Origin: Candidatus Pacearchaeota archaeon | GTDB lineage: Archaea; Nanobdellota; Nanobdellia; Pacearchaeales; GW2011-AR1 | Direction: 5' to 3' | DNA length: 11,029 bases | Assembly (NCBI GenBank): GCA_023133375.1 | Contig: JAGLWP010000016.1 | Coordinates: forward strand, 1-11,029 | Shown: positions 5,114 through 9,988 of the stretch, piece by piece | Layout: every line of letters begins with the position of its first letter | Numbering within the stretch: the stretch's first letter is position 1 | Notes under the pieces: model-generated | What the model was told of the DNA's origin: nothing | Databases searched by the model: none | What the model saw: the letters and a program-made list of their open reading frames with translations, nothing else | Translations under genes and position numbers: made by a program

Positions 5114-5566
5114 ATGCCAAATCAAGAAGTCCATTGCGAGATTAGTAGGATAAGGACAAAAGGAAATTCCTACCAAGAATTACATGCATGGATGGATGAA
5201 GCATCAAAGTATATTGGATCTAATCATAGATTGGAAAGACATTTTTATACAGAAGAATACAAAGATTATATTACAGAAAGATGGGGAGCTAAAGCAGTAG
5301 TTGAATGGCTTTTTCATATAGCAATAGATAATTTAGAGACAGCTAATAAATTTGCAATAAATGAATATAAAGCAAGTTTTGAAGAGATCATTGTTAAATT
5401 TGATGGAAAAAAGATTTCTCAATGTAATTTTGTAAAAACAACTTCTAACGGAAATAAAAAAGTTTTAAAGGTATCTGTTAATGAAAAAGAAAAGATTAAT
5501 GAATTAGTTAAGAAAGAAGAAAAACCAAAAAAGAAATTTTATCCATATAAAAGAAGATTTAGGTAA
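5114..5566 (+). CDS. Unrecognised soluble protein, first gene of an HNH operon
   Basis: Read from ATG 5114 it has 150 residues. An in-frame ATG at 5093 would lie upstream of the predicted transcription start, so I reject it. The N-terminal two thirds (about 1-88) carries many conserved-looking His, Arg and Trp residues: VHCEISRIRTKGNSYQELHAWMDE, NHRLERHF, and RWGAKAVVEWLFHIAIDNLETA. The His/Arg clusters suggest metal or nucleic-acid binding, but no catalytic motif is certain. The tail (about 130-150) is strongly basic (KKEEKPKKKF, then YKRRFR), consistent with nucleic-acid contact. The next gene, a membrane-anchored HNH protein, begins 1 nt after the stop, so the two are translationally coupled. 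I cannot name the family. Confidence 0.72.
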   Translation: MPNQEVHCEISRIRTKGNSYQELHAWMDEASKYIGSNHRLERHFYTEEYKDYITERWGAKAVVEWLFHIAIDNLETANKFAINEYKASFEEIIVKFDGKKISQCNFVKTTSNGNKKVLKVSVNEKEKINELVKKEEKPKKKFYPYKRRFR

Positions 5567-5567
5567 A

Positions 5568-5861
5568 ATGGAAATCTTAATTTTTCTTGGGTTTATTGTT
5601 TTTGTTTTATGGATAATTTTCAAATATTATAAAACAAATATTGTAAGAGTTATAGATGCGAGAGGTTATTATCGAAATGGCTATGGCAGGTTAGTTCATA
5701 GGGATGTTGCATACAAATCAGTTTATAATTATCCAAACGAGCATAAAATGAGATTTAGATATTATGATGTTCACCATATAGATGAAAATAAAACAAACAA
5801 TCACCCAAATAATCTTCAAGTATTAACAAGATGGGAGCACAAGAAAAAACACGGATTTTAA
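5568..5861 (+). CDS. Membrane-anchored HNH nuclease-domain protein
   Basis: This 97-residue protein starts 1 nt after the preceding stop. Residues 3-20 are a single hydrophobic helix (ILIFLGFIVFVLWIIFKY). Residues about 66-95 form a clear HNH motif: DVHHIDENKTNN, then PNNLQVLTRWEHKKKH, with His69/His70, Asp72, Asn74, Asn82, Glu90-His91 and His95 in the standard order of small HNH endonucleases. HNH domains cut DNA through a beta-beta-alpha metal site, and the motif looks intact. A lone membrane helix before an HNH domain is uncommon; it would tether the nuclease to the membrane, with the positive residues after the helix suggesting the HNH side is cytoplasmic. Its substrate is unknown. Its coupled partner and the divergent regulator suggest a controlled module. 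Confidence 0.82.
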   Translation: MEILIFLGFIVFVLWIIFKYYKTNIVRVIDARGYYRNGYGRLVHRDVAYKSVYNYPNEHKMRFRYYDVHHIDENKTNNHPNNLQVLTRWEHKKKHGF

Positions 5862-5866
5862 TTAAG

Positions 5867-5874
5867 TTTATAGG
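5867..5874 (+). promoter_or_regulatory. TATA-like box for the GIY-YIG gene
   Basis: TTTATAGG ends 21 nt before the ATG at 5896, just after the HNH gene stop. It is a weaker match than the TTTAAATA boxes but has the same spacing, suggesting a separate transcript. Confidence 0.42.
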
Positions 5875-5895
5875 CTTTGAGTTCTTGTAAGATTT

Positions 5896-6138
5896 ATGAA
5901 ACAATGGTATGTTTATATTCTTGAATGTCAGGATGGCTCGTTTTATACTGGTGTGACAACTGATGTTGATGCTCGGATGAAAGTACATGCAGAGGGGAAG
6001 GGAAGCAAGTATGTTTATCAAAAAGGTTTTGTGAGATTGCTAAAGGCGAAATTGTGTGAAAGTAAGTCTGATGCATGCAAATGCGAATATGCTATTAAGA
6101 GATTGCCTAGGGGTGAGAAGTTGGGGTGGTTTGAGTGA
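5896..6138 (+). CDS. GIY-YIG nuclease-domain protein (YhbQ/UPF0213-like)
   Basis: The 80-residue protein is almost entirely one GIY-YIG domain. YVYILECQDGSFYTGVTT (5-22) holds the two Tyr-containing strands; DVDARMKVH (23-31) supplies the catalytic Arg and a His; GKGSKYVYQKG and the C-terminal CEYAIKRLPRGEKLGW carry the family Glu and the 'A-I-K-x-L-x-x-x-E-K' ending. This is the layout of the short stand-alone YhbQ-type proteins, thought to act on branched or damaged DNA. All residues expected for activity appear present. It follows the HNH gene by 34 bp but seems to have its own promoter, so it may be only a neighbour. Its G-rich 3' half has somewhat higher GC than the upstream operon. Confidence 0.9.
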   Translation: MKQWYVYILECQDGSFYTGVTTDVDARMKVHAEGKGSKYVYQKGFVRLLKAKLCESKSDACKCEYAIKRLPRGEKLGWFE

Positions 6139-6182
6139 GAGAGGTTTGTGATGAGGGAGTTGGTGGTTTGAATGGGGATTAT

Positions 6183-6190
6183 TTTAAATA
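6183..6190 (+). promoter_or_regulatory. TATA box for the secreted/Trypco2 operon
   Basis: TTTAAATA ends 28 nt before the ATG at 6219. The predicted start at about 6212 leaves a 7-nt leader, one of the few departures from exact leaderless spacing. A second AT box (6196-6203) is closer but too near the ATG to be preferred. Confidence 0.5.
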
Positions 6191-6218
6191 GTTCATTTAT
6201 AAGATTATAGTAAGTAAA

Positions 6219-6737
6219 ATGAAATATAAATTAGGATTAATTTTGGTATGTTTGGTATTAGTTAATTTATCTTTTGTTTCTGCAGAAACAACAGTCATTA
6301 TGGAATCTACCTCTCAATTACCTGTAGATAATTGGGATATAGGAGATTCTGTGGTCGTTGAAATTCAAGAAGATTATTGTCTTGATGGAGGTGCATTATT
6401 TAATAAATCACAAATTTGTTATGATTCTCCAGATAAGGAAATATATGCCCAAGATATTCCTTATTTGCATAATATATTTAAAATTTTAATGGTAATGATT
6501 TCTGAAGAAAATCGTTTGAGAGTAGAAGTGAATGAGATAAGGAAAGAATTAGATGAAACAAAAAAAGAATTGAGTGAATTAAAAAAGGTTGTTGAAACTA
6601 TGAGTAATTTTTCTACTGAGTCTAATGAGCAAATCTTAACGGGAGCTGTGATTGAAGATTTAGAAAATCAAGATGGAGAAGAGGATAAGGGGATTTTAGG
6701 ATTTTTTAAGAGACTTTTTGGAAAGAGAGATACATAA
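6219..6737 (+). CDS. Secreted coiled-coil protein partnered with a Trypco2-like protein
   Basis: The 172-residue protein opens with a clean signal peptide (MKYKLGLILVCLVLVNLSFVSA, cleavage likely after Ala22). A short beta-like region with two Cys (54 and 67) follows. Residues about 94-130 form a charged heptad coiled coil (EENRLRVEVNEIRKELDETKK and on). Then comes LTGAVI (140-145), an acidic stretch, and an amphipathic basic end, GILGFFKRLFGKR (158-170), that could touch a membrane. A '-TGxxx' patch of this sort also follows the signal peptide of the protein at 9989. No enzyme domain is visible. The next gene begins 3 nt after the stop, so the pair is an operon. The role is unknown; the coiled coil suggests oligomerisation or partner binding. 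Confidence 0.72.
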   Translation: MKYKLGLILVCLVLVNLSFVSAETTVIMESTSQLPVDNWDIGDSVVVEIQEDYCLDGGALFNKSQICYDSPDKEIYAQDIPYLHNIFKILMVMISEENRLRVEVNEIRKELDETKKELSELKKVVETMSNFSTESNEQILTGAVIEDLENQDGEEDKGILGFFKRLFGKRDT

Positions 6738-6740
6738 AAA

Positions 6741-7100
6741 ATGCCAGGAATACCATTAACTACTGGGAGCGCAATAGCAGATTATATTAAGGATGTAAAA
6801 AATCAAATTAAAGCAGGTCTTGAAGAAGATGCTTCTCTTGCGGGTCCTATAGACTTAGAAATGTCTACTACTTTAGAGAAAGGTGCTGGAGGAGGGTTTA
6901 ATATTAGTGTATTGCGAGCGGGAGCTAAGGTGAAACATTTAGAAGTTCATAAAATTAAGATTCCCATAAAACTCAATTCAGAAGTGGATAAAATAGAGGA
7001 TGAAGCTAGAAAAGCAGAAGCAGAATTTCAAAAGAAATTATCTGATAAGAAAAAAGAATTTCTAGAGAAAGGCACGCATCCTAATCAAATTAAACGGTGA
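6741..7100 (+). CDS. Trypco2-like (trypsin-co-occurring domain 2) protein
   Basis: The 119-residue protein has a small alpha/beta domain in residues about 4-79. A helix (TTGSAIADYIKDVKNQIKAG) is followed by strands IDLEMSTTLEKGAGGGFNIS, VLRAGAKVKHLEVHKIKIPIKL. The order 'helix - P-I-D-L-E-x-x-x-x-x-x-K-G-x-G-G-x-x-x-x-V-x-x-A-G-A-K - H-K-I-K-I-x-L' matches Trypco2 domains, which are known mostly from bacterial conflict and protease-linked systems. The tail (80-119) is a Lys/Glu-rich helix. In known systems the domain accompanies a trypsin-like protease or nucleotide-triggered effector; neither is adjacent here. Its direct partner is the secreted coiled-coil gene 3 nt upstream. The assignment is from motif memory. 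Confidence 0.65.
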   Translation: MPGIPLTTGSAIADYIKDVKNQIKAGLEEDASLAGPIDLEMSTTLEKGAGGGFNISVLRAGAKVKHLEVHKIKIPIKLNSEVDKIEDEARKAEAEFQKKLSDKKKEFLEKGTHPNQIKR

Positions 7101-7148
7101 TGTGTCTCGATAATTTTATCTCTCTCCACGCCTCCCCCAACCCTAACT

Positions 7149-7294
7149 TTTATAAACCCCAATCCTTACCAAATCTTATAACAAACGTGTTAGTAAGTCT
7201 TGAGCAATAAAATGTTTCGAATGACTTGCGCTCAAGAAGTAAGATATTTCTTGAAAAATTATTTTGTTAATTGTCATTATTGACTAAATTGAAA
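7149..7294 (+). promoter_or_regulatory. Promoter boxes and hairpin leader of the DEAD-box helicase gene
   Basis: Two AT boxes, TTTATAAA (7149-7156) and TTATAACA (7176-7183), predict starts near 7178 and 7205. No box stands 21 nt before the helicase ATG at 7295. The transcript would therefore carry an untranslated leader of about 90-117 nt. Within it CTTGAGC (7199-7205) pairs with GCTCAAG (7230-7236) around a 24-nt loop, and CTTG/CAAG (7225-7236) offers an alternative small hairpin. The stretch 7101-7148 is pyrimidine-rich and may end the upstream operon. Cold-shock-type control of a helicase mRNA is a possibility only. Confidence 0.4.
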
Positions 7295-8659
7295 ATGGAA
7301 AAATTCACAAGATTAGGATTAAGCAAAGAATTAACAGACGTGCTGAAACAATTTGGTTTTAAAGAACCGTCTGAAATTCAGGAGAAAGCAATTCCAATAG
7401 CTTTGGTTGGGAAAGATATTATTGGCGGTTCTGCAACAGGAAGCGGGAAAACCTTGGCTTTTGCATCTCCGATTCTTGAAAACTTAAAACCAAACAAGGA
7501 AATTCAATCATTGATATTAACTCCAACAAGAGAACTTGCAGAACAGGTTGCAACTTCAATAAGAGATTTCAGTAAAAATAAAAACCTCAATGTTTTGGCT
7601 GTTTATGGTGGAGTAAGGATTGAGCCCCAGATGAGAAAACTTTCTACAACAGATGTTCTTGTTGGAACACCTGGCAGAATTATAGACCACATAAATAGAA
7701 GAACATTAAGATTAAACAATATTAAATTTCTTGTTTTAGACGAAGTAGATAGAATGTTTGACATGGGATTTCAGCGAGATGTTGAAAAGATTATAAGTTA
7801 TTGTCCTGAGAAAAGGCAGACTATGATGTTTTCAGCCACGATTACCCAAGACATTGATTATTTATCTAAAAAATACACGAAAAATCCTGTTGAAATATCT
7901 GTAAAATCTTATGTTGATGCTTCTAAATTGACGCAGGTTTATTATGATGTTCCGGACAATAAAAAATTCTCGTTGTTAGTCCACTTATTAAAACAGGAAG
8001 AATCAAATTTTGTTTTGGTTTTTTGCAGTACACGAAGGAATGTAGATTTTGTTGCAGACAATTTAATACGAACAGGAGTTAAAGCAAAAGCCATTCATGG
8101 AGGTCTTGACCAAAAAAAGAGATTGAGAGTTCTAGCCGAATTTAAGAAAGAAGGTGTGGGGGTGTTAGTTTGCACAGATGTTGCTGCGCGCGGTTTAGAT
8201 ATTGGGGGCGTGAGTCATGTGTATAATTATGATATTCCAAATGATACAAAAGATTATATTCATAGAATAGGAAGAACTGCAAGAGCAGGAAAAGAGGGGA
8301 AAGCAGTGAATATTTTGGCTAGTAGAGATTATGAAAAGTTTGGAACTTTAATGCAAGCAGAAGAAATAAATATAACTCTTGAAGAATTGCCTCAAATTGA
8401 AATTATCAGAATAAAAATAGATTTTGGAAGAAGTAATAACAGATTTAATAGAGGTTCTAGAAGAAACGATTTTGGCAGAAGTTTTAGAAGAAACAACTTT
8501 AGCAGGAGTTCTAGAAGAAATGATTTTAGTAGAGGACCAAGAGGAGACAATAGAGATGGACCAAGAAGTTTGAATAGAAATTCATATAATAGAAAGCCAA
8601 ATTCTAGAAGATATTCAAATAAAAGAAGAAATAATTTTAACCCATATACAAGGAACTAA
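7295..8659 (+). CDS. DEAD-box ATP-dependent RNA helicase with Arg/Asn/Ser-rich tail
   Basis: Read from ATG 7295 it has 454 residues. A TTG at 7271 is in frame but adds 8 residues ahead of the canonical 'M-x-x-F-x-x-L-G-L' start. The full motif set is present: Q motif GFKEPSEIQ (21-29), motif I ATGSGKT (47-53), Ia PTRELAEQ (77-84), Ib TPGR (125-128), motif II DEVD (149-152, Val in place of Ala), SAT (180-182), V TDVAARGLDI (294-303) and VI HRIGRTARAG (323-332). It unwinds short RNA duplexes with ATP and likely acts in ribosome assembly or cold adaptation. Residues about 377-454 form a low-complexity tail with repeats such as RRNDFGRS, RRNNFSRS and RRNDFSRG, like the RGG-type RNA-binding tails of CsdA/RhlE-type helicases. 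It sits alone in its unit behind a hairpin leader and ends at a T-rich stretch. Confidence 0.96.
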   Translation: MEKFTRLGLSKELTDVLKQFGFKEPSEIQEKAIPIALVGKDIIGGSATGSGKTLAFASPILENLKPNKEIQSLILTPTRELAEQVATSIRDFSKNKNLNVLAVYGGVRIEPQMRKLSTTDVLVGTPGRIIDHINRRTLRLNNIKFLVLDEVDRMFDMGFQRDVEKIISYCPEKRQTMMFSATITQDIDYLSKKYTKNPVEISVKSYVDASKLTQVYYDVPDNKKFSLLVHLLKQEESNFVLVFCSTRRNVDFVADNLIRTGVKAKAIHGGLDQKKRLRVLAEFKKEGVGVLVCTDVAARGLDIGGVSHVYNYDIPNDTKDYIHRIGRTARAGKEGKAVNILASRDYEKFGTLMQAEEINITLEELPQIEIIRIKIDFGRSNNRFNRGSRRNDFGRSFRRNNFSRSSRRNDFSRGPRGDNRDGPRSLNRNSYNRKPNSRRYSNKRRNNFNPYTRN

Positions 8660-8668
8660 TTTTGGTTT

Positions 8669-8672
8669 TTTT
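8669..8672 (+). terminator. T-rich stretch after the helicase gene
   Basis: The 8660-8672 region contains TTTTGG then a run of seven T at about 8666-8672. Oligo-T on the coding strand is the usual archaeal termination signal. No hairpin accompanies it. Confidence 0.3.
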
Positions 8673-8685
8673 GTGGGGCGTTTAA

Positions 8686-8693
8686 TTTAAATA
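8686..8693 (+). promoter_or_regulatory. TATA box for the coiled-coil gene
   Basis: TTTAAATA ends 22 nt before the ATG at 8716. A purine-rich GGAAGAGGGC sits just before the ATG, but it would lie largely upstream of or at the transcript start, so it need not be a ribosome-binding site. Confidence 0.55.
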
Positions 8694-8715
8694 TATAGAT
8701 TTCTAGGAAGAGGGC

Positions 8716-9936
8716 ATGAGAATATTTAGCTTTCTTAAAAAATTAGTTAAGGAAAATAAAGTTGACACCACAGGCGTACCCCGAAAACAAGGAATGTTTT
8801 ACAAGGGGCAAGAAGTTGTTATTGAAAAGCTCGCTTTTTCTGACATTGAAAATTGGATTGAAAATAAAATTAAAGAAAATGAGTTTAAGCAAAAAGAGAT
8901 TATCTTGATGATTAAAGATAAAATTAAAAGATATAATAATGAACTAAATAGGAAAATAAAAATCTTGGAGGATTTTGATGTTGAAGCAAAAAGAGAAAAA
9001 GAGAATATTAAGGGAATTGTAAATAATAGTAGAAAAGATTATATTAGAGCAGTTGAGAATTTCTTAGAAAACTTAAACAATCTAGAAATAAATGAGTTTG
9101 AAGAATTTATGGAAAAGATAAATAAGATTTTTCTTAATTTTAATAAAAGCTCATCTAAAAATTATGAAAGAGCTACTATATTGATTGGGAAAGAAATGGC
9201 AAGTATAAAAGAAAGTCTAAGAGCTTTTTCTAAAGAACTATTAAAAACCTATGAAGAAAATAAAGATGTTGGGAATTTTTTTAAAACAATTTCGCAAATT
9301 AAATCAAAATATCAAAATATCAAACCAATTGATAATGCTCTGAATACAACTATTGAAAAAAAAGTATCTCTAAATAAAAAAATAAGTGAGAAAGAAGAAG
9401 AAAATAGAATTTTAAAGGAAAAGGTAGAAGAAATTAAGCGGGGTCAAAATTATTTAGATTTTTTAGCTAATCAAAAGAGAGTAGAATCTTTAAAATCAGA
9501 ATCAAAAAAAGATATCTTGGAATTAAAGCAACTTCTTGATTTTAAGGCCTTAGCTAATTTTTTTCACATAAACGAGGAACAAATGAATATCTTAAAAAAT
9601 CATAAAGAAGATTTTTATACAAACTTTCAAAAAGACAATGGAAAAATGATAATTGATTTGTTAGATGAAGCTAAATTAAATAATAATACAATTTTAGAAA
9701 AAGTAAATTTAATCAGAACCAAAATAGAAGAAACCTCAAATTATGAAAGAGAGATTAAGGAAGATGAAACCCAAGAATTATATCCTAAAATAAAAGAAAT
9801 TGTATTGGAGATTGACAAGCTAAAAATAGAAAAAGCAAAGGAAGAAAAAAGATACGAGAAACTAAAAATAAGTAAAGAAGAATTAATTAGTGTATTAAAA
9901 GAAGAGCTTGGCAAGATGAATGTTGAGGTTGTTTGA
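8716..9936 (+). CDS. Long coiled-coil protein of unknown function
   Basis: The 406-residue protein is almost wholly helical and very rich in Lys, Glu, Ile and Asn. A short amphipathic N-terminus (MRIFSFLKKLVKENK) leads to a small Gly/Pro-containing segment (about 15-32, VDTTGVPRKQG). Coiled-coil stretches follow (roughly 40-110, 205-275 and 345-400), separated by less regular helical parts that include a region around 275-330 (FKALANFFHINEEQMNILKN). No Walker motif or head domain is present, so it is not an SMC/Rad50 ATPase, and there is no signal peptide. It could be a cytoplasmic scaffold or cytoskeletal element; this is inference. It forms its own transcription unit. Base composition is even more A-rich than its neighbours, as expected for Lys/Asn/Glu content. 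Confidence 0.82.
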   Translation: MRIFSFLKKLVKENKVDTTGVPRKQGMFYKGQEVVIEKLAFSDIENWIENKIKENEFKQKEIILMIKDKIKRYNNELNRKIKILEDFDVEAKREKENIKGIVNNSRKDYIRAVENFLENLNNLEINEFEEFMEKINKIFLNFNKSSSKNYERATILIGKEMASIKESLRAFSKELLKTYEENKDVGNFFKTISQIKSKYQNIKPIDNALNTTIEKKVSLNKKISEKEEENRILKEKVEEIKRGQNYLDFLANQKRVESLKSESKKDILELKQLLDFKALANFFHINEEQMNILKNHKEDFYTNFQKDNGKMIIDLLDEAKLNNNTILEKVNLIRTKIEETSNYEREIKEDETQELYPKIKEIVLEIDKLKIEKAKEEKRYEKLKISKEELISVLKEELGKMNVEVV

Positions 9937-9959
9937 ATCCGGCAGGGCACAGAGATAAT

Positions 9960-9967
9960 TTTAAATA
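9960..9967 (+). promoter_or_regulatory. TATA box for the cysteine-rich secreted protein
   Basis: TTTAAATA ends exactly 21 nt before the ATG at 9989, the same arrangement as at serS and the gene at 3987. Confidence 0.6.
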
Positions 9968-9988
9968 GCGTATATTCTTAATCAAATT

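Noticed and set aside
5755..6076. Minus-strand frames opposite the HNH and GIY-YIG genes
   Set aside because: The plus-strand genes hold intact catalytic motifs; the antisense products show no family features.
5568..6138. HNH and GIY-YIG genes as homing endonucleases of an intron or intein
   Set aside because: No interrupted host gene, intron ends or intein splice motifs are seen around them, and the GIY-YIG protein is the short stand-alone type.
7271..7294. TTG start for the helicase
   Set aside because: No ribosome-binding site or box supports it, and the ATG at 7295 gives the usual distance to the Q motif.
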